From positions 1 to 7,295 of the forward strand of contig JAGXGT010000079.1 in NCBI GenBank assembly GCA_024636595.1: 7,295 nucleotides of DNA. Reading direction: 5' to 3'. A program made the position numbers and the translations under genes. The notes below the pieces were generated by a model. That model made no database searches and was not told the origin of the DNA. It was given only the letters and a program-made list of their open reading frames with translations. This document shows positions 1-5,888 of the stretch, piece by piece. This DNA is from Sphingomonadales bacterium (GTDB taxonomy: Bacteria; Pseudomonadota; Alphaproteobacteria; Sphingomonadales; Sphingomonadaceae). Numbering within the stretch: the first letter of the stretch is position 1; the number at the start of each line of letters is the position of its first letter.

Positions 1-343
1 CTTTCGAATAGTAACGGGTACCGATGAAATCCGGCACGGTGAACTGGCCGAACTTGCGCAGATAGGGGGCCAGCAGCAGCGCCAGCATCACATAGCCGCC
101 GGTCCAGCCCATCAGATAGACCGAACCGTCATAGCCGGAAAAGGCGATGATCCCGGCCATCGAAATGAAACTTGCCGCCGACATCCAGTCGGCGGCCGTC
201 GCCATGCCGTTGACTACCGGATTGACGCCGCCGCCAGCCACATAAAACTCGCTGGTCGACCCGGCGCGCGAGGCAATGGCGATACCGATATAGAGCGCGA
301 AGGACAGGCCGACGAACAGATAGATGAGCGTCTGGGTTGCCAT
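1..343 (-). CDS. Sodium:solute symporter, transporter subunit (VC_2705-like), N-terminal part only
   Basis: This is the first 114 residues of a sodium:solute symporter (SSSF family); the rest lies beyond the left edge. The protein opens with MATQTLIYLFVGLSFALYIG, a first membrane helix. It continues with SEFYVAGGGVNPVVNGMA, then TAADWMSAASFISMAG and the helix around GYVMLALLLAPYLRKFG, and then FTVPDFIGTRYYSK. The phrases FYVAGGGV.P..NG.ATAADWMSAASF and PDF.G.RY are hallmarks of the acetate/monocarboxylate-permease-like branch (ActP relatives, VC_2705 subfamily). The ATG lies 9 bp after the stop of the DUF4212 gene, so the two are almost certainly cotranscribed and form one transport system in the inner membrane. 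The substrate cannot be read from the sequence; small organic acids such as acetate are the usual guess for this branch. The start is well supported by the spacing and by the position of the first helix. Confidence 0.9.
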   Translation of the reverse strand, partial: MATQTLIYLFVGLSFALYIGIAIASRAGSTSEFYVAGGGVNPVVNGMATAADWMSAASFISMAGIIAFSGYDGSVYLMGWTGGYVMLALLLAPYLRKFGQFTVPDFIGTRYYSK

Positions 344-352
344 CAGCCGCGA

Positions 353-646
353 TCAGTCATCGAGATCATATTGGCGCTCGATCTGCTTCATCCGGACGCT
401 GTAAAAAATGATCAGCAAAATGAAAAAGTAGATCGCGCCTTGCTGCGCGAACCAGAAGCCGAGCGGGTAGCCGCCGATCGAAAATTGGTCGAGAAAGTCG
501 CGGAAAAGAATACCCGCGCCAAAGGAAACGACAAACCAGATGGACATCAGCACTGACAGCAGCCGGATATTCTGCGACCAATAGGCCGTTTCATTGGCGC
601 TGGTTGCCCCGTCTGATGCGGGCCCATCCGGGCTATTGTCGGACAT
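353..646 (-). CDS. DUF4212 family protein, small subunit of a sodium:solute symporter
   Basis: A 97-residue inner-membrane protein of the DUF4212 family, annotated elsewhere as the putative small subunit of solute:sodium symporters. A polar N-terminus (about 1-20) precedes AYWSQNIRLL, then a first membrane helix (about 29-48, SVLMSIWFVVSFGAGILF), a short periplasmic loop with GGYPLGFWFAQQG, and a second helix (about 65-84). The tail is charged (RMKQIERQYDLDD). The YW..N.RL and PLGFWFAQQG motifs are diagnostic for the family. A strong ribosome-binding site (GGGGGAGG) lies just upstream of the ATG. The next gene starts 9 bp downstream and encodes the partner transporter, as expected for this two-gene module. 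Its biochemical role is not established; stabilising or regulating the large subunit is an inference from the constant pairing. Confidence 0.93.
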   Translation of the reverse strand: MSDNSPDGPASDGATSANETAYWSQNIRLLSVLMSIWFVVSFGAGILFRDFLDQFSIGGYPLGFWFAQQGAIYFFILLIIFYSVRMKQIERQYDLDD

Positions 647-675
647 TGGCCTCCCCCTTTTTATTCTCGCCTGTC

Positions 676-704
676 AAGCTAGAGGGTAAGGCCGGATTGC
701 GCAA
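676..704 (-). promoter_or_regulatory. Weak candidate promoter for the DUF4212-symporter operon
   Basis: Read on the minus strand, TTGCGC (699-704) is followed after 17 bp by TAGCTT (676-681). Transcription would begin near 669 and give a leader of about 22 nt before the ATG at 646. The -35 resembles the other TTGCG-type boxes in this window, but the -10 is a poor match. A TTGACA also overlaps the proposed -10 (672-677) without a sensible partner. This is only a suggestion. Confidence 0.2.
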
Positions 705-724
705 ATAGGTTTTGTAGTTAGCCC

Positions 725-795
725 CCCTCTCCCGTGAGGGAGAGGGATGTGGAGACTTGGCAACTTGTTGCCTAGTCGGAGCTGGGTGAGGGTGT
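725..795 (+). repeat. REP-like repeat unit, left copy of an inverted pair
   Basis: This 71-bp unit has three parts. Hairpin 1 is CCCTCTCCC-GTGA-GGGAGAGGG (725-746, 9 perfect base pairs). Hairpin 2 is GACTTGGCAAC-TT-GTTGCCTAGTC (754-777, 10 pairs plus one T-T mismatch). The tail is GCTGGGTGAGGGTGT (781-795). A second copy in the opposite orientation lies at 816-887, with 20 bp between them, so the two form a head-to-head REPIN- or BIME-like pair that could fold as one large cruciform. Short palindromic elements with a G/C-rich stem and a GGTGAGGGT tail are common between genes in proteobacteria and are non-coding; I cannot assign this one to a named family. It sits between the parC stop codon and the DUF4212 promoter region. 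Confidence 0.85.
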
Positions 796-815
796 ACGAA
801 ACTAAAGAGGGTAGA

Positions 816-887
816 ACACCCTCATCCAACTGCGCCTAATCCGCTTCGCGAATAAGGCTCCCTATCCTTCTCCCTCACGGGAGAAGG
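816..887 (-). repeat. REP-like repeat unit, right copy of the inverted pair
   Basis: This 72-bp inverted copy of the unit at 725-795, read on the minus strand, has the same parts in the same order. Hairpin 1 is CCTTCTCCC-GTGA-GGGAGAAGG (866-887), hairpin 2 spans 834-858 (11-bp arms around a 3-base loop), and the tail is GTTGGATGAGGGTGT (816-830). Hairpin 1 differs from the left copy by a compensated pair (C-G to T-A). Hairpin 2 differs at most positions yet still pairs and keeps a T-T mismatch at the same place. The outer hairpin begins 8 bp past the parC stop codon at 896, so it could stabilise the 3' end of parC mRNA or help end transcription. It has no U-tract, so it is not a classical intrinsic terminator. 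Confidence 0.85.
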
Positions 888-895
888 AGCGCATT

Positions 896-3169
896 TCAAT
901 CAAACTTGCCCGTCTTGGGAAAACCCGTCGGCGGCAATCGTCCAGCCGCGCCGCGCGCCACCCGCCACATGGTCAGATCATTTTCGGTCCGGGTGCGGCC
1001 GCTGTCGCCGCCCATCGCCCAGCTCAGCCCTTCTTCCAGTCTGAACACGATGGCATCGGAAAGACCGCCGTCCTTATACCGTTGCAGCATCACGCCCTGC
1101 CCCTTCGCCATTTCCGGCATTTCCGAGAGCGAGAAAACAACTAATTTGCGATTCTCGCCAATCGCCGCAACATGATCGGCACCTTCGGGAACCGGGCGAA
1201 CCACGATCAGCCGCGCGTCGCCCTTCAGATTCACGACCTGACGACCCTTCTTGGTCTCGGCAACAACATCGGCGATATTGCAGACAAAGCCGCGGCCCCA
1301 GCTAGAGGCGATCAGCAGCTTGCCCTTCATATCGGCAACCATCAGCGCAATCGGCTCGGCACCGGCTTCGAGATCGACCATCGACCCGACCGGCTCGCCA
1401 AAGCCGCGCGCGCCGGGCAGCTTGTCCGCGCCAATCGTATAGAAACGCCCGTTGTCACAGCACATCAATAGCTTGTCGGTGGTCTGCGCATGGAACGCAT
1501 ATTTCGGGCCATCGCCTTCCTTGAACTTGAAACTATCGGGTGCCGACAAGTCGGCATGCCCCTTCATCGCCTTGATCCAGCCGCGCTGCGACATGATCAC
1601 GGTGACCGGCTCTTTCTCGATAAAGGCTTCAAGAGAGATTTCCCGTGCTGGCGCCGCTTCGATCAGCATCGTCCGCCGTGCGCCCAGCGCCGTGTCTTCG
1701 GCATAGAGCTTGCGCAGCTCGGCCAAGTCCTTCTTCAGTCGGGTCTTCTGCCGCGCCGGGCTGTCGATCAGCTTTTCCAGCCCGTCGCGTTCTTCAAGCA
1801 GCTTATCCCGCTCGCTGCGCAATTCCATTTCTTCCAGCTTGCGCAAGGAGCGCAGCCGCATGTTGAGGATCGCTTCGGCCTGACGGTCGGTCAGCTTGAA
1901 CTCGTCCATCAACATCGGTTTGGGTTCGTCATGATTGCGAATAATCTCGATCACCCGGTCGAGATTGAGATAGGCGATGATATAGCCTTCGAGCAGCTCC
2001 AGCCGGGCCGCGATCTTGTCGAGCCGGTGCTGCGCACGGCGTACCAGAACGTCGATCTGGTGGACGATCCACTGTTGCAAGACTTCGCGGATGCCCATCA
2101 CCTTGGGTACCCGGTCCTTGTCGAGCACGTTCATGTTGAGCGAGAAACGGTTTTCCAGATCGGACATCCGGAACAGCGCATTCATCAGATCCTCGGGATC
2201 GACCGCGCGGCTCTTAGGTTCCAGAACAATCCGCACCTGCTCGTCGGATTCGTCGCGAATATCGGCAAGTATCGGCAATTTCTTGTCGGCGATGATCTGG
2301 GCAATCTGCTCAATCAGCTTGCCCTTCTGCACCTGATAGGGGATTTCGGTGACGACTATCTGCCAGGCACCACGCCCTTCGGCGTCTTCCTTCTCCCATT
2401 TGCAGCGCACCCGCATCGCGCCGCGCCCGCTTTCATAAGCGGCATCGATCACCGATTTCGGATCAACCAGGGTGCCACCGGTGGCCAGGTCAGGCCCTCT
2501 GATAATATTCATGATCTCGGCATGTTCTGCCTTGGGCGAATCGATCAGCAGGGTGGCAGCGTCGATAATCTCATGGACATTGTGCGACGGGATGCTGGTC
2601 GCCATGCCGACCGCGATACCGCTCGCGCCATTTGCAAGCAGATTAGGAAAGAGACCGGGCATGACCTCAGGCTCTTCATCCTCGCCATTGTAGGTCGGCT
2701 TGAAGTCGACCGTGCCTTCGTCAAGGCCATGCATCAGCTCGATCGCGGTACGCGTCAGCCGGGCCTCGGTATAGCGATAGGCCGCCGCGTTATCGCCATC
2801 GATATTGCCGAAATTCCCCTGCCCGTCGACCAAGGGATAGCGCAGCGAGAACGTCTGGGCCAAACGGACCATCGCATCATAGACCGACTGGTCGCCATGT
2901 GGATGATATTTACCGATGACGTCACCGACCACCCGTGCGCATTTCTTATACCCTTGTGACGGCTCCAGCTTGAGCAGCCGCATCGCCCAGAGCAGGCGGC
3001 GATGTACCGGTTTCAGACCATCGCGCAGATCCGGCAGCGAACGCGCGGTGATCGTCGACATCGCATAGATCAGATAGCGCTCGGACAGCGCTGCATCAAA
3101 GGGCGCTTCGACGATCGCATCAAATTCATCTTCGGGTTCTTCGGGTGGGGCTTCGGTTACATCACTCAT
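896..3169 (-). CDS. parC: DNA topoisomerase IV subunit A (ParC)
   Basis: ParC is the DNA-cleaving subunit of topoisomerase IV, which with ParE unlinks daughter chromosomes and relaxes DNA at ATP cost. The 757-residue length is normal for a ParC. The breakage-reunion domain occupies about residues 20-500: SLPDLRDGLKPVHRR (44-58), the helix-turn-helix GKYHPHGD (86-93), and GQGNFGNIDGD, followed by AAYRYTEARL with catalytic Arg132-Tyr133. A tower and coiled-coil region (about 370-500) follows. The C-terminal beta-pinwheel (about 520-757) lacks the QRRGGKG GyrA box, which separates it from gyrase. In the quinolone region, the position of E. coli Ser80 is Gln94 and that of Glu84 is Asp98. No good ribosome-binding site precedes the ATG (the bases just upstream read GCTCCTCGC), but the N-terminus fits. 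It lies 85 bp after the ceramidase-like gene on the same strand, so readthrough from there is possible. parE is not in the window. Confidence 0.97.
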   Translation of the reverse strand: MSDVTEAPPEEPEDEFDAIVEAPFDAALSERYLIYAMSTITARSLPDLRDGLKPVHRRLLWAMRLLKLEPSQGYKKCARVVGDVIGKYHPHGDQSVYDAMVRLAQTFSLRYPLVDGQGNFGNIDGDNAAAYRYTEARLTRTAIELMHGLDEGTVDFKPTYNGEDEEPEVMPGLFPNLLANGASGIAVGMATSIPSHNVHEIIDAATLLIDSPKAEHAEIMNIIRGPDLATGGTLVDPKSVIDAAYESGRGAMRVRCKWEKEDAEGRGAWQIVVTEIPYQVQKGKLIEQIAQIIADKKLPILADIRDESDEQVRIVLEPKSRAVDPEDLMNALFRMSDLENRFSLNMNVLDKDRVPKVMGIREVLQQWIVHQIDVLVRRAQHRLDKIAARLELLEGYIIAYLNLDRVIEIIRNHDEPKPMLMDEFKLTDRQAEAILNMRLRSLRKLEEMELRSERDKLLEERDGLEKLIDSPARQKTRLKKDLAELRKLYAEDTALGARRTMLIEAAPAREISLEAFIEKEPVTVIMSQRGWIKAMKGHADLSAPDSFKFKEGDGPKYAFHAQTTDKLLMCCDNGRFYTIGADKLPGARGFGEPVGSMVDLEAGAEPIALMVADMKGKLLIASSWGRGFVCNIADVVAETKKGRQVVNLKGDARLIVVRPVPEGADHVAAIGENRKLVVFSLSEMPEMAKGQGVMLQRYKDGGLSDAIVFRLEEGLSWAMGGDSGRTRTENDLTMWRVARGAAGRLPPTGFPKTGKFD

Positions 3170-3254
3170 GCGAGGAGCGATAGCAGGGTGGATTCAGGGT
3201 TGGTAGGGGGAAAGTGGCCTCAGCAAATTGAGACGCGGTTTCCGGGGACGGGCA

Positions 3255-4037
3255 TCAGGTCACTGGGCGCTCGCTGCGATAATAGAGAAACGCGAACCAC
3301 AGCGCGACCGCACCGAGCAGATGCCAGACGGCATGGCCCTGCAACAGGCTATCAGGTGCACAAAGCTGACCGTTTTGATCGAGGTTCCAGATCGTAAAAG
3401 CCACAACATTGGCGATAAGACCCGCGACATAATAGCCGGTCCGCACCCGCGGGCGCCGCGGCCGGGCAAAAACAAGCTCCAGGATGATGGCGGCAAGCAG
3501 CACCACGGCAAACAGCCAGCGACGAACCTCCGGCAGCGCGTAAAGTATTGCAACAAGCACCACGCAAAGCATCGCATAATAGATCATCGCGCGCCGATCC
3601 GTTATGCTGCGCCATTTCGCCAGCGCACTAACCAGAAAGAAACCACTGATCAGATACATGCCCAGCACGTCGAAAAACTGGCCCCACAAGGTGAGCGTCG
3701 CGTGGAGCAGGACGGATCCAATCCCGACGATAATCGCGGCCACGCCCAACACGCTTGCCGCCAGCGCCGGAAAGGCCGAGATCCAGTCCCGCGAACGGGC
3801 CAGCAGGATCATCAGCAGACCGACAAATACATAGCCGAAGGACGACAGACTGTTGGCAGGCTGCAACAGCAATGCTCCCGTCCTGGGCATTTCACAGAAG
3901 CATCTCGTGTCGGTGCAACTCGCCGGTGCAAAACGCGACCATTCGGGACCGATCACATTCAGCAAGGCAATGGTGATTGCTGCAATCAGAGCGGACAAGG
4001 CCGCCGCTGCGATCAACCGGCTGCTCGCTATGGTCAT
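3255..4037 (-). CDS. Alkaline-ceramidase-like (CREST superfamily) membrane hydrolase
   Basis: A polytopic inner-membrane protein of about 260 residues that fits the alkaline ceramidase/CREST superfamily. Numbered from an upstream ATG at 4049, one extra N-terminal helix (about 11-31) is followed by FCEMP (51-55) and QPANSLSS (63-70), then seven further helices up to residue 257. The metal-site residues are present: Ser112 and His116 in GIGSVLLHA, Asp127 in QFFDVLGM, and His239 and His243 in GHAVWHLLG. The spacings Ser-4-His-11-Asp and His-4-His equal those I recall for human ACER3 (S77, H81, D92, H217, H221). A zinc-dependent amide hydrolase acting on ceramides or a related lipid is therefore likely, which suits a sphingolipid-making bacterium, but the substrate is inferred. 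I chose the ATG at 4037 because it overlaps the upstream stop as ATGA; the ATG at 4049 adds four residues. Neither has a strong ribosome-binding site. Confidence 0.8.
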   Translation of the reverse strand: MTIASSRLIAAAALSALIAAITIALLNVIGPEWSRFAPASCTDTRCFCEMPRTGALLLQPANSLSSFGYVFVGLLMILLARSRDWISAFPALAASVLGVAAIIVGIGSVLLHATLTLWGQFFDVLGMYLISGFFLVSALAKWRSITDRRAMIYYAMLCVVLVAILYALPEVRRWLFAVVLLAAIILELVFARPRRPRVRTGYYVAGLIANVVAFTIWNLDQNGQLCAPDSLLQGHAVWHLLGAVALWFAFLYYRSERPVT

Positions 4038-4486
4038 CGCGCCAACCATTCCGATGGCAGCGACAACCCTTCCCGTTCATTGTCCCAGATGATGCTCATG
4101 ATCCACCAGCGTCCCGAGCAGTCGATGCCGTCATTCCACAAATGCACCATATTCACCCCGCGAAACTGGATTTCGGGATGATCCGGCGTTTCCCGGGCCT
4201 CATAGGTGCTGAAGACATGCGCGATCTGACCGAAAATGTCGGTTTTCCGACCGATCTCGATTTCGTAGAAGCTCCGCCCTTCAAGGATCGCAATCGTCGC
4301 CTCGACAAATTCGTCATAGCTGAAAGTGAAGGCGACCGGCGCTCCGTCGACAATCCTGGTTCTGGTGATCAGCGCGCGTGGATGATAAATCTCGCGGTCG
4401 CGCTCCCAGTCTTGGCCACCCGGCGGACCGGAGATGCACTCGTAGAGCGTTTCCATCACTTCATTGATCGTGCCATATTTGGTCAT
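4034..4486 (-). CDS. NTF2-like (SnoaL-type) small protein of unknown substrate
   Basis: A soluble 150-residue protein with the pattern of the NTF2-like cone-shaped fold. An N-terminal helix carries INEVMETLYECIS. REIYHPRALITRTR (31-44) follows, typical of the first strand region, then FSYDEFVEATIAILEG (55-70). A curved sheet carries FYEIEIGRKTDIFGQIAHVFSTYEAR (73-98), FRGVNMVHLWNDG and RWWIMSIIWDNER (126-138). Members include ketosteroid-isomerase-like enzymes, polyketide cyclases and ligand-binding proteins with no known reaction; I see nothing that fixes a substrate here. GGAGGA sits 11 bases before the ATG at 4486. The frame stays open upstream into the antisense of purC, but nothing there looks like protein. 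The stop overlaps the start of the ceramidase-like gene, so translation is probably coupled and the two may act on the same lipid or in the same response (inference). Confidence 0.85.
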   Translation of the reverse strand: MTKYGTINEVMETLYECISGPPGGQDWERDREIYHPRALITRTRIVDGAPVAFTFSYDEFVEATIAILEGRSFYEIEIGRKTDIFGQIAHVFSTYEARETPDHPEIQFRGVNMVHLWNDGIDCSGRWWIMSIIWDNEREGLSLPSEWLAR

Positions 4487-4520
4487 CGCAATCCCAGTCC
4501 TCCGGTTCCTCGTGGTATTG

Positions 4521-4549
4521 ATCATGAAACGGGATTGATTGCGCCGCAA
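4521..4549 (-). promoter_or_regulatory. Candidate promoter for the NTF2-like/ceramidase operon
   Basis: On the minus strand TTGCGG (4544-4549) is followed after exactly 17 bp by CATGAT (4521-4526), a four-of-six match to TATAAT. The start point would be near 4514, giving a leader of about 28 nt that contains the GGAGGA ribosome-binding site. Its -35 shares base 4544 with the opposing purC promoter. The call rests on the consensus match and position only. Confidence 0.35.
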
Positions 4550-4567
4550 GCCGCTTTCGCATATAGG
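4539..4567 (+). promoter_or_regulatory. Candidate promoter upstream of purC
   Basis: TTGCGC (4539-4544) is followed after 17 bp by TATAGG (4562-4567), close to the -10 of the purS promoter candidate (TATAGC). Transcription would start near 4574, directly before the terminator-like hairpin at 4579-4630, so the first RNA structure formed would be that hairpin. Together with the divergent -35 it forms the dyad TTGCG-C-CGCAA (4539-4549), which could also be a regulator site. Confidence 0.4.
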
Positions 4568-4578
4568 AAGGCTCGGTT

Positions 4579-4630
4579 GCCCCGATCCGTTCAATCCGCT
4601 GCGATTCGAACCGTCGGGGCTTGATTTTTT
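4579..4630 (+). terminator. Intrinsic-terminator-like hairpin in the purC leader (possible attenuator)
   Basis: The outer stem GCCCCGA (4579-4585) pairs perfectly with TCGGGGC (4614-4620). After a small internal loop, the inner stem GTTCAATC (4589-4596) pairs with GATTcGAAC (4603-4611, one bulged C) around the loop CGCTGC. TTGATTTTTT (4621-4630) follows immediately. GC-rich stem plus U-tract on the plus strand only is the signature of Rho-independent termination. No plus-strand gene lies upstream within the window, so the structure is best read as part of the purC leader, 30 bp before its ATG. A weak alternative pairing, TCGG (4573-4576) with CCGA (4582-4585), would disturb the terminator's 5' arm, but it is too short to be called an antiterminator. 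No known purine riboswitch aptamer is recognisable. Confidence 0.65.
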
Positions 4631-4660
4631 GTCGCTCTCTTTGCGAAGTGGAACCAAGCA

Positions 4661-5437
4661 ATGTCCCGTCGTCGCCAAATCTATGAAGGCAAGGCCAAGA
4701 TTCTGTACGAAGGTCCGGAGCCCGGCACGATCATCCAATATTTCAAGGATGATGCCACCGCTTTCAACGCCGAGAAAAAGGGCACGATCAACGGCAAGGG
4801 TGTGATCAACAATCGCATCAGCGAGCATATCTTCACCCTGCTCGGCCATATCGGCATCCCCAGCCACTTCATCCGCCGCCTCAATATGCGCGAACAGCTC
4901 GTCAAACAGGTCGAGATCGTTCCGATCGAAGTGATCGTGCGCAATGTTGCCGCCGGTTCGCTGTCCAAGCGCCTCGGGATCGAAGAGGGCACACCGCTGC
5001 CGCACACTTTGCTCGAATATTGCTATAAGGATGATGCTCTGGGCGATCCGCTGGTGGCAGAAGAGCATATCGCCTGCTTCGGCTGGGCCAGCCAGGAGGA
5101 AATGCAGGATATTTCCGCCATGGCGATCCGGATCAACGATTTCATGGCCGGCATGTTTGCCGGAATCGGTATCAAGCTGATCGATTTCAAGCTTGAATTC
5201 GGCCGCGTGTTCGAAGGGGATTTTTCGCGGATCATTTTGGCCGATGAAATCAGCCCCGATGGCTGCCGTCTCTGGGATATCGAGACCAACGAAAAGCTCG
5301 ACAAGGACCGGTTCCGCCGCGACCTGGGCGGAGAAGCCGAAGCGTATCAGGAAGTGGCCAGGCGTCTCGGGCTGTTCCCGGAAGGCGTGAGCGAAGTTCT
5401 GGACCTTAACAGCGAACGGAAGAAACGCGGGAAATAA
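4661..5437 (+). CDS. purC: Phosphoribosylaminoimidazole-succinocarboxamide synthase (PurC, SAICAR synthetase)
   Basis: PurC joins CAIR and L-aspartate with ATP to make SAICAR, a cytosolic step of de novo purine synthesis. The 258 residues match the short single-domain bacterial form. The N-terminal ATP-grasp-like lobe carries QIYEGKAKILY (6-16), with the EGKAK loop, and DDATAFNAEKKGTINGKG (30-47). EVIVRNVAAGSLSKRLG (90-106) is the substrate and phosphate region, LIDFKLEFGR (173-182) provides ATP and metal contacts, and ADEISPDGCRLWD (194-206) holds the acidic metal-binding pair. DKDRFRRDLG (214-223) is also conserved. The ribosome-binding site is weak (GTGGAA region upstream of ATG 4661), but the N-terminus is the usual one. 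It is divergent from the NTF2-like gene and is preceded by a terminator-like hairpin that probably limits its transcription. purS and purQ follow after 196 bp. Confidence 0.97.
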   Translation: MSRRRQIYEGKAKILYEGPEPGTIIQYFKDDATAFNAEKKGTINGKGVINNRISEHIFTLLGHIGIPSHFIRRLNMREQLVKQVEIVPIEVIVRNVAAGSLSKRLGIEEGTPLPHTLLEYCYKDDALGDPLVAEEHIACFGWASQEEMQDISAMAIRINDFMAGMFAGIGIKLIDFKLEFGRVFEGDFSRIILADEISPDGCRLWDIETNEKLDKDRFRRDLGGEAEAYQEVARRLGLFPEGVSEVLDLNSERKKRGK

Positions 5438-5490
5438 ACAGAAACCGTTGGCCTGGCTTTATTTGAACCGATGTTTTGATCCGGCGACAC

Positions 5491-5544
5491 GGGTAGCGCA
5501 TCAATCTTGAGATGTGCTCCGTCGTCCAGACTAGACAGCTACCC
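5491..5544 (+). other. Possible branched RNA structure after purC
   Basis: GGGTAGC (5491-5497) pairs perfectly with GCTACCC (5538-5544). Inside, GCATC (5498-5502) can pair with GATGT (5511-5515, one G-U) around an 8-base loop, and a weak GTC/GAC pair may make a third arm. A perfect 8-bp palindrome TTGGCCAA (5545-5552) and a pyrimidine-rich stretch (TTTTCTTTCTT) follow, so it may end or slow transcription out of purC. The U-tract is not directly next to the stem, so it is not a typical terminator. Confidence 0.25.
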
Positions 5545-5567
5545 TTGGCCAATTTTCTTTCTTACTC

Positions 5568-5595
5568 TTGCCCCCTCCAATCTTGCCGTTATAGC
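5568..5595 (+). promoter_or_regulatory. Promoter candidate for purSQ
   Basis: TTGCCC (5568-5573) and TATAGC (5590-5595) are separated by 16 bp in the context CTTGCCCCCT...CGTTATAGCAAGG, which looks like an alphaproteobacterial housekeeping promoter. The predicted start near 5602 gives a leader of about 32 nt, ending in the GAGGA ribosome-binding site (5623-5627) six bases before the purS ATG. With the 196-bp gap after purC, this suggests that purSQ can be transcribed independently. Confidence 0.5.
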
Positions 5596-5633
5596 AAGGC
5601 GATATTGGCGGCGGCACAACGCGAGGACGAAGC

Positions 5634-5888
5634 ATGAAAGTCAGAATATTTGTAACGCTGAAAGACGGCGTATTGGACCCACAGGGCAAGGCCATCCATC
5701 ACGCACTGGAAAGCCTCGATTTTTCCGGGGTCAACGACGTTCGCGTTGGCAAGTTGATCGAGCTCGAGGTCGACTCGTCGGTCAGCAGGGAAGAGATTGA
5801 CAAGATGTGCGACAAATTGCTCGCGAACACGGTCATCGAAACCTACGAAATTGAATTACCCGAAACCGCGCTGGAGACGCACTCCTGA
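5634..5888 (+). CDS. purS: Phosphoribosylformylglycinamidine synthase subunit PurS
   Basis: PurS is the small non-catalytic subunit of the three-part FGAM synthase (PurS-PurQ-PurL), in which a PurS dimer bridges the glutaminase and the synthetase so that ammonia can pass between them. The 84 residues are the normal length. MKVRIFVTLKDGVLDPQG (1-18) is the family signature, followed by AIHHALESLDF, VNDVRVGKLIELEVD (33-47) and a C-terminal helix and strand with KMCDKLLANTVIETYEIEL. A clear GAGGA lies six bases before the ATG. Its TGA shares one base with the purQ ATG (TGATG), so the two are translationally coupled, which suits subunits of a single complex. Confidence 0.96.
   Translation: MKVRIFVTLKDGVLDPQGKAIHHALESLDFSGVNDVRVGKLIELEVDSSVSREEIDKMCDKLLANTVIETYEIELPETALETHS

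Noticed and set aside
725..887. CRISPR array or insertion-sequence ends as an explanation of the repeats
   Set aside because: There are only two units in inverted orientation with a 20-bp centre, no regularly spaced direct repeats, no transposase frame and no visible target duplication.
1490..2959. 489-codon open frame on the plus strand, antisense to parC
   Set aside because: parC is unambiguous on the opposite strand. The antisense product is rich in His, Gln, Arg and Asp with no recognisable domain, as expected for a mirror frame of a GC-rich gene.
3228..4181. 317-codon plus-strand open frame opposite the ceramidase-like gene
   Set aside because: It is very rich in Gln, His, Arg and Thr and has no family features. 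The minus-strand frame has ordered membrane helices and metal-site motifs.
4601..4613. GATTCGAACC, which looks like the complement of a tRNA T-loop
   Set aside because: No T-stem, acceptor stem or anticodon arm can be built around it on either strand. The bases are part of the purC leader hairpin.
4487..5068. Upstream extension of the NTF2-like frame to 344 codons
   Set aside because: The extension runs through the promoter region and antisense to purC. The residues there do not resemble a protein domain, and a ribosome-binding site supports the start at 4486.
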